A stretch of DNA of 22,213 bases from positions 1-22,213 of IMG/VR virus record IMGVR_UViG_3300042924_004185. One strand, written 5' to 3'. Both the position numbers and the translations under genes were made by a program. Below, in pieces: positions 6,500-12,251 of the stretch (positions are counted from its first letter, which is position 1; each line of letters starts with the position of its first letter). The DNA comes from a virus. The notes under the pieces were generated by a model. The model was not told the origin of the DNA. It did no database searches and saw nothing but the letters and a program-made list of their open reading frames with translations.

Positions 6500-6649
6500 A
6501 TGGTCAACGCAAACGGCGCACGTTACGCCATCGACTCGACAAGCGGTAAAGCACGGATCGTCGTGGTGACGGCACGCGACATCAAGCCGGCCAAGGTTGC
6601 CATCTGCCAGTTGAGCGGCAAGGCGCGGATCGTGGAGGTGGCGCGATGA
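6500..6649 (+). CDS. 49-residue protein, first gene of operon, probably leaderless
   Basis: ATG 6500 to TGA 6647-6649; the stop overlaps the ATGs of the next gene. There is no ribosome binding site before the ATG and the promoter position predicts that the message starts at or next to it. The peptide has an internal repeat: SGKARIV at residues 15-21 and again at 39-45, encoded by two 21-base stretches differing only at wobble positions. With the hydrophobic 'KVAICQL' and 'IVVVTARDI' parts it could form two similar beta hairpins. No family recognised. Being first in the operon and small, it may be regulatory, but that is inference. Confidence 0.6.
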   Translation: MVNANGARYAIDSTSGKARIVVVTARDIKPAKVAICQLSGKARIVEVAR

Positions 6650-6885
6650 TGCAACATCAAGTCGGCCCCAACTACGTCGCTGGTGCGTCTCGCGTGGCCT
6701 CGGACATTGCGCTGTGCCACGCTCGGGCGCTTGCAAATACCAGCGCGTGCCCGGTTGGCATCTGGCACCGTGACGGCTGGCTGGCGGTGTCAGACGTCGC
6801 GCCGGACATCGACGACGACGACACGCGCGAGTCGGACGGGTGGGCCGTCTGCGCCGTGGTGGACCCTGACGGAGTGGAGTGGTAG
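6646..6885 (+). CDS. 79-residue hypothetical protein
   Basis: Starts MMQHQVGPNYVAG at 6646 (or the second ATG at 6649), within the upstream stop codon; GGAGGTGG at 6633-6640 is a good ribosome site. The protein has a helix in the first third (ASRVASDIALCHARALA), a Trp-containing beta segment (GIWHRDGWLAVSDV), an acidic stretch DIDDDD and ends 'VVDPDGVEW'. No known motif. The look is of a compact globular protein. Unknown function. Confidence 0.7.
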   Translation: MMQHQVGPNYVAGASRVASDIALCHARALANTSACPVGIWHRDGWLAVSDVAPDIDDDDTRESDGWAVCAVVDPDGVEW

Positions 6886-7035
6886 ATGTCGCACATGACC
6901 GCAAAGCCCACGCGGGCCGAGTTGCGCGCTATGGCGGCGCTGCTCGGTCGTCGCGGCGGGCTGAAGAAGTCGCAGCGCAAGACGGACGCGGCGCGGGCTA
7001 ACGCGAAGAGGCCGCGTCCCCGGAAAGCGGCGTGA
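6886..7035 (+). CDS. 49-residue basic protein
   Basis: ATG 6886 directly after the previous TAG, with GGAGTGGAGTGG upstream; stop overlaps the next GTG (GTGA, 7032-7035). The sequence is strongly basic: 'LLGRRGGLKKSQRKTDAARA' and a tail KRPRPRKAA. Such small Lys/Arg-rich proteins often bind nucleic acid, but there is no defined domain. It is coupled to the next zinc-ribbon gene. Confidence 0.6.
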   Translation: MSHMTAKPTRAELRAMAALLGRRGGLKKSQRKTDAARANAKRPRPRKAA

Positions 7036-7259
7036 CGTGTTCGCGCTGTGGGGTGCGGCCGGCGAAGTTATCGAACCGGACGAGGGTGTGCGCGGTGTGC
7101 CGCGAGTCGCAGCGGGCGATGTCGCGGGAAGTCGTGAAAGCCAAAGTCAGCGGGGCGACGGTGCAACTGCGGGCGACACCCGCCGCGCACGCCGCGCACA
7201 ACAGACACAGGGGGGCAGCATGGAGCGAGGCGAAACGACGGAACCGGACGGCGGAGTGA
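7032..7259 (+). CDS. Small Cys4 zinc-ribbon-like protein
   Basis: 75 residues from GTG 7032. N-terminal 'TCSRCGVRPAKLSNRTRVC' followed by AVC gives two CxxC pairs 14 residues apart, a compact zinc site. The rest is helical and basic and ends KRRNRTAE. It shares the Cys spacing and RPA-LS-R pattern with the protein at 4569. Probably a cytoplasmic nucleic-acid-binding or protein-binding zinc protein. The last 40 bases overlap the next small membrane gene in another frame. Confidence 0.65.
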   Translation: MTCSRCGVRPAKLSNRTRVCAVCRESQRAMSREVVKAKVSGATVQLRATPAAHAAHNRHRGAAWSEAKRRNRTAE

Positions 7260-7345
7260 TGCTCGTGGCGATGGCGGTCTGCACGCTCATCGCGTTCGTG
7301 ACGGGTGTGGTGGTGGGCTACGGCGCGGCGCTGGTGCTGCGGTAG
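7220..7345 (+). CDS. 41-residue single-span membrane protein
   Basis: ATG 7220 follows a strong purine box (AGGGGGG, 7209-7215), which decides the start over an in-frame ATG at 7259 that overlaps the previous stop. Residues 1-13 are polar, then one long hydrophobic segment 'MLVAMAVCTLIAFVTGVVVG' and a short end ALVLR. It should be a bitopic inner-membrane protein. Function unknown; it could be an accessory early protein or a small inhibitor. Confidence 0.55.
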   Translation: MERGETTEPDGGVMLVAMAVCTLIAFVTGVVVGYGAALVLR

Positions 7346-7353
7346 GGGGAGAC

Positions 7354-7590
7354 ATGGCGAAGTGTGAGAAGCGAGAGATCGTGCAGCCGACGCCGCCCGT
7401 GGAATACGTGCTCACGCTGACGGAGGACGAAGCGATGGCGGTGTATATCGCGCTCGGGCATTTCGGCGGCGATCCTGACCCGACCGCAAGCGTCTACGAG
7501 TCGCTTGGCGAGATTCGCATTAAGGCGCGCAAGACGTTCACTGTCGCTGTCGATGCTTTGACCGACTACCCGGTAGTGGTGAGGCGATGA
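7354..7590 (+). CDS. 78-residue hypothetical protein
   Basis: ATG 7354 with GGGGGAG at 7346-7352 close upstream, of the same type as several other starts in this window. After a polar N-terminus there is 'YVLTLTEDEAMAVYIALGHF' (strand then helix; an L-x-L-T-x-x-E-A pattern common in small actinophage and other phage proteins) then 'GGDPDPTASVYESLGEIRI'. No catalytic residues. ATGA overlap with the next tiny gene. Unknown function. Confidence 0.75.
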   Translation: MAKCEKREIVQPTPPVEYVLTLTEDEAMAVYIALGHFGGDPDPTASVYESLGEIRIKARKTFTVAVDALTDYPVVVRR

Positions 7591-7673
7591 CGGAGGCGTT
7601 TCTCCTCGTGCTCCTCATCTGCGCGTGGGCGTGGGTGTGTCAGGTGGCGGCGGAACTGTTCTTCGGGAGGTAG
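7587..7673 (+). CDS. 28-residue hydrophobic membrane peptide
   Basis: ATG 7587 overlaps the previous TGA (ATGA). The translation MTEAFLLVLLICAWAWVCQV then AAELFFGR is almost entirely one hydrophobic helix with three aromatic residues. The GAGG before the ATG (7581-7584) and the coupling support translation. A tiny membrane peptide of unknown role; too short for homology arguments. Confidence 0.5.
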   Translation: MTEAFLLVLLICAWAWVCQVAAELFFGR

Positions 7674-7675
7674 AC

Positions 7676-7873
7676 ATGGCTTCATGGTGGATTGACGCAC
7701 AGACCGACCGCGAGACGTTCTCGGCGGCGGTGCGGGCACAGATGCCCCGCTGGCAGGCGAACGAGAGCGAGATTAACAAGCAGATGGCGCGCATCTACAC
7801 GGCGCACATGGTGCTCGGCCAGGCCGCGCCGAAGGCCGGGTTTAGCTCGGGACTGCCGCAGGTGCGGGGATGA
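7676..7873 (+). CDS. 65-residue hypothetical protein
   Basis: I start at ATG 7676, two bases after the previous stop and next to GGGAGG (7665-7670), instead of the GTG at 7625 which would overlap the tiny gene before it. Sequence begins MASWWIDAQTDRETFSAAVR and continues as a charged helix (ANESEINKQMARIYTAHMVL), ending QVRG. A small, mostly helical protein. No motif recognised. ATGA overlap with the next gene. Confidence 0.65.
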   Translation: MASWWIDAQTDRETFSAAVRAQMPRWQANESEINKQMARIYTAHMVLGQAAPKAGFSSGLPQVRG

Positions 7874-8076
7874 GCGGCGACGACTTCGTGGAACGCGTGG
7901 GCGACATGCTGACCATCACGTTCGACGCGCTGTCTGGCGAGCGGCGCGTCACCGTCTCGGGCGACGTCGTGACCATCGACGACGTGCTCAAGCTGGTGGA
8001 GGACGCGATGCGCGGCGCGGGGTTCAATGTGCCGCACGAGTCGCTGCGACTCGTGAAGGAGGGGGATCATGAGTGA
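7870..8076 (+). CDS. 68-residue acidic hypothetical protein
   Basis: ATG 7870 in an ATGA overlap. Sequence pattern beta-rich in the middle (DMLTITFDALSGERRVTVSG) followed by a helix 'TIDDVLKLVEDAMRGAGF'. Net acidic. Nothing in it identifies a family. It is the first of two small genes immediately upstream of the Erf-like gene, all with overlapping ends, so they are likely co-translated. Confidence 0.7.
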   Translation: MSGDDFVERVGDMLTITFDALSGERRVTVSGDVVTIDDVLKLVEDAMRGAGFNVPHESLRLVKEGDHE

Positions 8077-8266
8077 CCGCTGGGTGATGGCGACCGACCC
8101 CCGCGAGGGCGAGTGGCCCGAACGGATGCCGTCCTACTGCCCGCATGGCGTGGACGAGAACGAGGCAGGCTGCGGGATTTGTTTGCGCGACGAACTGTCC
8201 GCGAGTGACGTGCTCGGCGCGGCGCTCGAGGTGATGCTCGACAAGATCGAAGGGGGAACGCGATGA
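8069..8266 (+). CDS. 65-residue protein with possible zinc site
   Basis: ATG 8069 preceded by GGAGGGGG (8057-8064) and overlapping the previous gene by 8 bases. 'YCPHGVDENEAGCGICLRDE' gives C-x-H and C-x-x-C, enough for one zinc. The start region has 'MATDPREGEWPERMPS' and the end is a helix 'LGAALEVMLDKIEGG'. Similar short CPHG...CGIC proteins occur in phages but have no known role. It overlaps the Erf-like start by ATG within its last codons. Confidence 0.65.
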   Translation: MSDRWVMATDPREGEWPERMPSYCPHGVDENEAGCGICLRDELSASDVLGAALEVMLDKIEGGTR

Positions 8267-8844
8267 AGGAATTGGCAACGGCGCTCGTGAAGGCGCAGGC
8301 GCGCATCGACGGCGCGAAGAAGGACAGCACGAACCCGCACTTCAAGAACAAGTATGCCGACCTCGGCGCGGTGTGGGATGCCTGCCGAGAGGCGCTGCAC
8401 TCCAACGGGCTCGGCATCGTGCAGACGCCGTGCCTCATCGAGGGACAGTGGGCGCTGGCGACGACGCTGGTTCACGAATCCGGCGAGCAGATTATCGGCT
8501 ACGTGCCGCTGCTGAACACGAAGGGCGACATGCAGGGCCTCGGCTCGGCCATCACCTACGCCCGCCGCTACGGACTCGCGGCCATCGTGGGGGTCTGCCC
8601 CGAGGACGACGACGGCAACGCGGCCAGCGGGAAGACGACGCCCCCCCAGCAGTCTGCGCCAGTGGCGGCACCCGACGGTTACGCGCAGTTCATCGCTGAT
8701 CTGAGGGCGGCGGCGAAGAAGGGCACCGCGGCGCTCAAGACCGAGTGGCTGGAATCACCGACGGAATTGCGCGCCCACATGACGCTAGTAGACGCCAAGG
8801 GATGGGAAGCCCTCAAGGACGACGCGGCGAAGGTGACGGCATGA
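8263..8844 (+). CDS. erf: Erf-family single-strand DNA annealing protein
   Basis: 193 residues, ATGA-type overlap and GAAGGGGG upstream. 'DSTNPHFKNKYADLGAVWDA' (residues 21-40) and 'AITYARRYGLAAIVGV' (96-111) are the two signature boxes of the ERF superfamily. The N-terminal ~120 residues form the conserved DNA-binding domain; then an acidic link (CPEDDDGNA), a Pro/Gln/Ala-rich linker, and a helical C-terminal domain. The protein anneals complementary single strands after resection and works with a 5'-3' exonuclease; the next gene encodes one. With the downstream SSB-tip-like small protein this forms a recombination set probably used for replication or genome circularisation. Confidence 0.93.
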   Translation: MKELATALVKAQARIDGAKKDSTNPHFKNKYADLGAVWDACREALHSNGLGIVQTPCLIEGQWALATTLVHESGEQIIGYVPLLNTKGDMQGLGSAITYARRYGLAAIVGVCPEDDDGNAASGKTTPPQQSAPVAAPDGYAQFIADLRAAAKKGTAALKTEWLESPTELRAHMTLVDAKGWEALKDDAAKVTA

Positions 8845-9497
8845 GACCGTTCCGCGTCATCGACGCCCCCCAGCGCAGTCAGGAGTGGTTTGCGGCCCGT
8901 CTCGGCCGACTGACCGCCAGCAACGCGAAGCACATCACGTCCACGCTCAAGAGCGGCGGCGAGCCAGCGGCGCGGCGGGATTTGCGGATGCAGTTGGTCT
9001 GCGAGCGCCTGACCGGCCAGCCCCAGGATGACGTGTTCGTCAACGAGGATATGCAGCGCGGCATCGACCTCGAGCCGGCGGCGTTCGCGGCCTACGAGGC
9101 GACGTCGGGCACGCTCGTCTCGCGTGTCGGTTTCCTCGCGGACTCGGAGCTGATGGCCGGCGCGTCACCCGATGGCGTGGTGAACGACTTCGCGGGGCTG
9201 CTGGAAATCAAGTGCCCGCGCCCGGCGAATCACGTCGGGTATCTGCGGGCTGGCGGGATTCCGGCGGGGCATCGCGCCCAACTGCTGCACCAGATGTGGT
9301 TGACCGGGGCGGGCTGGCTCGACTTCGTGAGCTACTGCCCGGCGCTGCCGGCGTCGATGCAGGTTTACATCGCACGGCTGGTGCGGGAAGACGACGAGAT
9401 CGCGGCGCACGAGGCGGCGGTGCGGAAGTTCTTGGCGGAAGTGGACACCGAAGAAGCGGCGCTCCGTGGGTGGAGCGTCATCAAGGAGACGGCGTAA
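8841..9497 (+). CDS. YqaJ / lambda-exonuclease-like PD-(D/E)XK recombination exonuclease
   Basis: 218 residues from ATG 8841 (ATGA overlap with the Erf gene); the in-frame ATG at 8745 lies inside Erf and is not the start. Motifs in order: 'RSQEWFAARLGRLTASNAKH' (12-31), the N-terminal box of the YqaJ family; 'GIDLEPAA' (74-81); 'ASPDGVV' with D111; 'LEIKCP' with E122 and K124, the catalytic D...ExK; and 'HRAQLLHQMWLTG' with a conserved Gln. The enzyme degrades the 5' strand of duplex DNA ends to leave 3' tails for the annealing protein. Pairing with Erf is a classical two-component phage recombinase arrangement. Confidence 0.92.
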   Translation: MRPFRVIDAPQRSQEWFAARLGRLTASNAKHITSTLKSGGEPAARRDLRMQLVCERLTGQPQDDVFVNEDMQRGIDLEPAAFAAYEATSGTLVSRVGFLADSELMAGASPDGVVNDFAGLLEIKCPRPANHVGYLRAGGIPAGHRAQLLHQMWLTGAGWLDFVSYCPALPASMQVYIARLVREDDEIAAHEAAVRKFLAEVDTEEAALRGWSVIKETA

Positions 9498-9718
9498 TGG
9501 CATACGAGAAGAACCCCGACGAGATCGGCGCGCTGTGGCTCAAGCGCGGCAACAAGGGACTCTACATGACCGGCGAGATCAACGGCCAGAAGGTGGTCTG
9601 TTTCGCTGGCAAGGGCGGCGAGGGCGACAAGCTGCCCGCGTGGCGCGTGAACATCAGCAGGCCGCAGGGCGAGCGCGCCCAGCAGCCTCAGGTGACGTCT
9701 GATGACGTGCCCTTCTAG
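9497..9718 (+). CDS. 73-residue protein with SSB-like C-terminal tip
   Basis: ATG 9497 within TAATG; in-frame upstream starts fall inside the exonuclease. Body: 'MAYEKNPDEIGALWLKRGNK' then 'GLYMTGEINGQKVVCFAGKG' and 'LPAWRVNISRP', a short beta-rich domain resembling DUF736-like small proteins (I-G-x-[LI]-W ... K-G-x-x-x-x-G-x-[IL]). After a polar Gln-rich linker it ends exactly in DDVPF, the same kind of acidic tip (DDDIPF) that bacterial SSB uses to recruit repair and replication proteins. Its position after Erf and exonuclease fits a recombination role. Too short for a full OB-fold SSB, so it may be a truncated SSB or a mimic of the tip. Confidence 0.7.
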   Translation: MAYEKNPDEIGALWLKRGNKGLYMTGEINGQKVVCFAGKGGEGDKLPAWRVNISRPQGERAQQPQVTSDDVPF

Positions 9719-9893
9719 CTGGGGGCCGTGCGGCACCTGCCGGCACGCCAACACGGAATACGCGCCCCCGCGCATGGCGTTCTGCGCGGCCCCGCCGAAT
9801 CAGGACTACCCCTTCGGCGGGCGGCGGATGCCGATCACCGAGGGCTGCACGCGCCACGAACCGAAGGGGGACGACGATGACGACCAGGCGTGA
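9702..9893 (+). CDS. 63-residue Cys-rich protein
   Basis: ATG 9702 lies 17 bases inside the previous gene. 'GPCGTCRHANTEYAPPRMAF' followed by C and later 'EGCTRHEP' gives four Cys plus a His, a likely small zinc-binding fold of the kind found in many phage ORFs (C-x-x-C-R-[HFY]...). The C-terminus is very acidic (GDDDDDQA). Overlaps the next gene by 17 bases. No function can be named. Confidence 0.65.
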   Translation: MTCPSSWGPCGTCRHANTEYAPPRMAFCAAPPNQDYPFGGRRMPITEGCTRHEPKGDDDDDQA

Positions 9894-10086
9894 CGAGTTC
9901 ATCGAGACCGTGCTCGATGCGGACCTCCAAGCGCGTCGTGAGCGCCACGAGGCGCGGCTGCGGGGCGAGCACGGGCGGATGGCGCAGGAGCGGGCGCGGG
10001 TGCGTGATGCGGCCATCGTGGCGCAGCGGGAAGCGCGGATCGCGACGTGGCGGGCCGTGGCACAGGCGCGGGAGGCGGTGTCATGA
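9877..10086 (+). CDS. 69-residue Arg/Ala/Glu-rich helical protein
   Basis: ATG 9877 with GAAGGGGG upstream. Almost the whole protein is an Arg/Glu/Ala-rich amphipathic helix (QARRERHEARLRGEHGRMAQ), probably a coiled coil. Stop in an ATGA overlap with the next gene. The chosen frame has fewer artefacts than the overlapping frame at 9890, and fits the spacing of neighbours. Unknown function; the composition alone could also arise from G+C-rich sequence, hence the moderate confidence. Confidence 0.6.
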   Translation: MTTRRDEFIETVLDADLQARRERHEARLRGEHGRMAQERARVRDAAIVAQREARIATWRAVAQAREAVS

Positions 10087-10304
10087 CCGGCGACGTCTGC
10101 GACTGCGGCATCTGCGAGGTGGAGACGTGCGACCTCTGCGCGGCCCCCGTGGCGTTCGTGGACGAGGACGGGGAAGCGTGGTGCCGGTCGTGTTGGGAGA
10201 GCTACCATGATGACGTGAACTTCGCAGCGTTCGAGCGCGAGCTGGCGGCGTGGCACGGCGGCTCGGCGTGGCCGTATACGACGCGCTGGGAGGAACCGCG
10301 CTAA
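10083..10304 (+). CDS. 73-residue zinc-ribbon protein
   Basis: ATG 10083 (ATGA overlap). 'VCDCGICEVETCDLCAAPVA' followed by 'WCRSCWESYHDD' gives seven Cys with two clear CxxC pairs (CDLC and CRSC) separated by about 17 residues with a 'FVDEDGEAW' hairpin between them, a typical zinc ribbon. The C-terminus is helical. Ends in TAATG overlap with the next gene. Likely small DNA/RNA- or protein-binding zinc protein. Confidence 0.7.
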   Translation: MTGDVCDCGICEVETCDLCAAPVAFVDEDGEAWCRSCWESYHDDVNFAAFERELAAWHGGSAWPYTTRWEEPR

Positions 10305-10672
10305 TGGTGTGCCCTGACTGCGGCTCAGAGTTCGACGAGGCGCTGGCCCTCGCCGCTGAGGAAGACCACAGCAGCGACCAGCGCAACGGCTACCACGCCA
10401 TGATCACGCCGCTGGCGCGTGCGCGGGGGTGGAGCTTGCAGGCGACGAAGTTCTACTTCCTCGGGCGCGTGTTCGGCTGGCACGAGTGGGAAGACCTGAC
10501 CGACGGCGTGATCTACCGCGTGCCGCGTGAGCCGCACACGTCCACGCTGTCGAAGCGGAAGTATTCGACGCTCATCGAGCAGACGATTGTGCTGGCGGCG
10601 GGCGAGGGGTTCGAGTTGATCCCGCCAAGCGAGTGGGCCGAGGAACAGCGGCGGAAACAGGAGGCGGCGTAG
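10304..10672 (+). CDS. 122-residue protein with CPxC N-terminus and phage helical domain
   Basis: Start ATG 10304 in TAATG. Begins VCPDCGSEFDEALALA (half of a zinc ribbon, no second pair seen), then 'NGYHAMITPLARARGWSLQA', 'REPHTSTLSKRKYSTLIEQT' and 'LAAGEGFELIPPSEW'. The pattern of a Gly-Trp/Tyr segment, then S-x-L-S-x-x-x-[YF]-S-x-L-I-E and a helix before L-x-P resembles small phage proteins found beside recombination and replication genes, though I cannot name the family. Cytoplasmic. The gene sits between the Erf set and an HNH gene. Confidence 0.7.
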   Translation: MVCPDCGSEFDEALALAAEEDHSSDQRNGYHAMITPLARARGWSLQATKFYFLGRVFGWHEWEDLTDGVIYRVPREPHTSTLSKRKYSTLIEQTIVLAAGEGFELIPPSEWAEEQRRKQEAA

Positions 10673-11113
10673 ATGCCCGCCCACATGACACTGGCGAAGC
10701 CCGCCACCGGCACCGCCCAGAAGCAGCGCCGCGCTCGTCGTCGGCAGATCGAGTCGCGGATGCTGATTGCGAAAGCCCGCGCCAAGCAACGCGATTACTT
10801 CCGCTGCCGGCGCTGTGGCGGCACGGGCTCGCTGTCGTGGCCGGTCGAGGCCGCGCACATCAAAAGCATGGGCATGGGCGGCGATGGCGGCGTCTACAGC
10901 AGCGACCAGCGCGATTACGTCACCCTCTGCCACGACTGCCACCAGGGGCCGCGTGGAGTTCACGCCGGGTTCATCGTTATTCGACCGCTCACGGATCGTG
11001 GAGGGGACGGGCCGGTCGAGTTCGTCAACTGCGACCCTCGTCGTGGTAAAATTGGCGGAGCAGTCAAGGCGCTGGTAACGCCCGAACTGCCCCTCAGCAC
11101 ACGACGCGGATAG
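10673..11113 (+). CDS. HNH endonuclease-like protein
   Basis: 146 residues, ATG directly after the previous TAG, GGAGGCGG upstream. Basic N-terminus, then 'FRCRRCGGTG' (C45, C48), 'VEAAHIKSMGMGG' (H62), 'DYVTLCHDCHQGPRGVH' (C86, C89, H90). Two CxxC pairs around an A-H-I box followed by an L-C-x-x-C-H helix is the treble-clef HNH nuclease layout. Such proteins nick or cut double-stranded DNA with one metal ion. In phages they act in packaging, as mobile endonucleases, or in recombination. The Asn of the HNH core is not obvious, so activity is likely but not certain. Last part is a poorly conserved tail. Confidence 0.78.
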   Translation: MPAHMTLAKPATGTAQKQRRARRRQIESRMLIAKARAKQRDYFRCRRCGGTGSLSWPVEAAHIKSMGMGGDGGVYSSDQRDYVTLCHDCHQGPRGVHAGFIVIRPLTDRGGDGPVEFVNCDPRRGKIGGAVKALVTPELPLSTRRG

Positions 11114-11126
11114 GAGCCGCGACGAC

Positions 11127-11645
11127 ATGCCTAGCGACCAGTCTATCCCATTCGGTTATTGCCAGTGTGGTTGTGGCCAGATTGCGCCACTCGCACCAGC
11201 GACTAGAACAGACCGTGGCGAGGTCAAAGGCCAGCCGCGTAAGTATGTGTTCGGGCATCGTAAGTTTACGCACCGTGAAGCGGTGGGTGGTGCCCTCGCA
11301 GCCCGCCGGAAACTGGCAGACACGTTATCCGCTCGATTCTGGGCGCGTGTGCGTGTCGGAAGCGCCGACGAATGCTGGATCTGGACGGCCGGGACGACGC
11401 GATTCGGGCACGGACGGACAAGCGCATTCGGTCGCGGACACCTAGCTCATAGAGTCGCGTGGTATCTGACCCACGGCGAGATCGGTAAAGACATGTGCGT
11501 GTGTCACCGCTGCGACAACCCGAGGTGCTGCAACCCGTCGCATTTATTCGTTGGCACGCACGCTGACAACGTAGCCGACATGGTGGCCAAAGGCCGTCAC
11601 GGAAAGCGGTGGAGCAGACACAACGGGCGCCAGCCGCCCAAGTGA
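11127..11645 (+). CDS. Free-standing HNH endonuclease (homing type)
   Basis: 172 residues, ATG 11127, AGGAG at 11112-11116. N-terminus 'CQCGCGQIAPLAP...FGHR' is a short Cys-rich piece common in phage HNH proteins. Core: 'DECWIWTAGTTRFGHGRTSA', 'LAHRVAWYLTHGEI' (H108, R109), 'VCHRCDNPRCCNPSHLFVGT' (H127, D130-N131-P132, C134, N136, H139), 'HADNVADMVAKGRH'. This is the classic beta-beta-alpha HNH family of mobile phage endonucleases. They cut one or both strands of related genomes lacking the gene. Codon choice is less G+C rich than neighbours, and the gene is last before a terminator-like hairpin, both fitting recent insertion. Confidence 0.9.
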   Translation: MPSDQSIPFGYCQCGCGQIAPLAPATRTDRGEVKGQPRKYVFGHRKFTHREAVGGALAARRKLADTLSARFWARVRVGSADECWIWTAGTTRFGHGRTSAFGRGHLAHRVAWYLTHGEIGKDMCVCHRCDNPRCCNPSHLFVGTHADNVADMVAKGRHGKRWSRHNGRQPPK

Positions 11646-11730
11646 ATCACCATCCGCCCTCCTACGAGAGTCGGGGCCGGGCGGCGTGACGCCAGAAACG
11701 CCGGGTGTGCCGGCGTGGGGTGGCCGTCCA

Positions 11731-11764
11731 GGTCCGAGTCGGGGCGAGTCGGACCAACTTTTCT
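11731..11764 (+). terminator. Rho-independent terminator-like hairpin after the HNH gene
   Basis: GGTCCGA (11731-11737) pairs perfectly with TCGGACC (11749-11755); the loop is 11 bases and the stem is followed by AACTTTTCT (11756-11764). A seven-pair G+C-rich stem and four Ts make a plausible terminator for the 6500-11645 operon. Confidence 0.55.
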
Positions 11765-11765
11765 G

Positions 11766-11793
11766 TTGCATCGAAATTAGGTTCATGCATAAT
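11766..11793 (+). promoter_or_regulatory. Sigma70-type promoter for the helicase-methyltransferase operon
   Basis: -35 TTGCAT (11766-11771), 16-base spacer, -10 CATAAT (11788-11793), in the most A+T-rich stretch of the region and just after the terminator-like hairpin. Start of transcription would be near 11800, leaving a leader of about 465 bases before the gene at 12265. The spacer is one base short of ideal. Confidence 0.5.
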
Positions 11794-12002
11794 GGTCGGG
11801 AACATCTCGGACGGCTAGGGAATGCATCCCGAAAAGGCGACCCACCATCGCCCTGCCGTCTGACTCATCCGGTGGCCGTGTCGGTGGACGCGGGCAACAC
11901 TCACAGTAAGACTCGTTCCACCACGCTTCACGAAGGCCGGGTCAGCCGGTTGAACGTGGGGCCGGGTCGGTGTAGCTGGGGGCCAGAGGCGCTGGCGGTG
12001 GG

Positions 12003-12023
12003 CGTGAGGACGATCCCCTCACG
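12003..12023 (+). promoter_or_regulatory. Leader hairpin 1 (perfect 7-bp stem)
   Basis: CGTGAGG (12003-12009), 7-base loop, CCTCACG (12017-12023). No T run follows, so it is an RNA structure or protein site, not a terminator. Confidence 0.4.
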
Positions 12024-12119
12024 AAGCAGGCTACACAGGCTCGTGATCGACGACGAAGTGACTGACCGAGTGACCGACCGACCGAGAGGGCAGACGCATT
12101 ACGCGGCTGAGCAGTGAAC

Positions 12120-12135
12120 GGAAGAACAGTCTTCC
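12120..12135 (+). promoter_or_regulatory. Leader hairpin 2 (perfect 6-bp stem, 4-base loop)
   Basis: GGAAGA (12120-12125), loop ACAG, TCTTCC (12130-12135). It stands 16 bases before the G-run tract. No T run follows. Confidence 0.4.
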
Positions 12136-12151
12136 TAGTAACTGCCCTTGA

Positions 12152-12174
12152 GGGAGGGAGGGAGCGAGGGAGGG
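12152..12174 (+). promoter_or_regulatory. Potential G-quadruplex in the leader
   Basis: Five GGG runs at 12152-12154, 12156-12158, 12160-12162, 12168-12170 and 12172-12174, separated by single As and once by AGCGA. This fits the G3+N1-7 quadruplex rule on the coding strand, so the mRNA leader could also fold it. It lies about 90 bases before the start codon of the helicase-methyltransferase. Confidence 0.5.
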
Positions 12175-12227
12175 AGCGGAGACGGGGAACGTGTCTTTGG
12201 TTTCTTTTTCGGGAATCTTTCGTGAAC

Positions 12228-12251
12228 GCGGCCGGTTGTTAGCGAGGCCGC
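12228..12251 (+). promoter_or_regulatory. Hairpin next to the ribosome site of the 12265 gene
   Basis: GCGGCC (12228-12233) pairs with GGCCGC (12246-12251), 12-base loop. The ribosome site AAGGGGGAG (12252-12260) begins immediately after the stem, so this structure borders the translation start and could modulate it. Confidence 0.4.

Noticed and set aside
11686-12117. 143-residue plus-strand frame in the leader region
   Set aside because: It spans a terminator-like hairpin and a promoter, has no ribosome site, no family pattern, and reads through GACC repeats; called non-coding.
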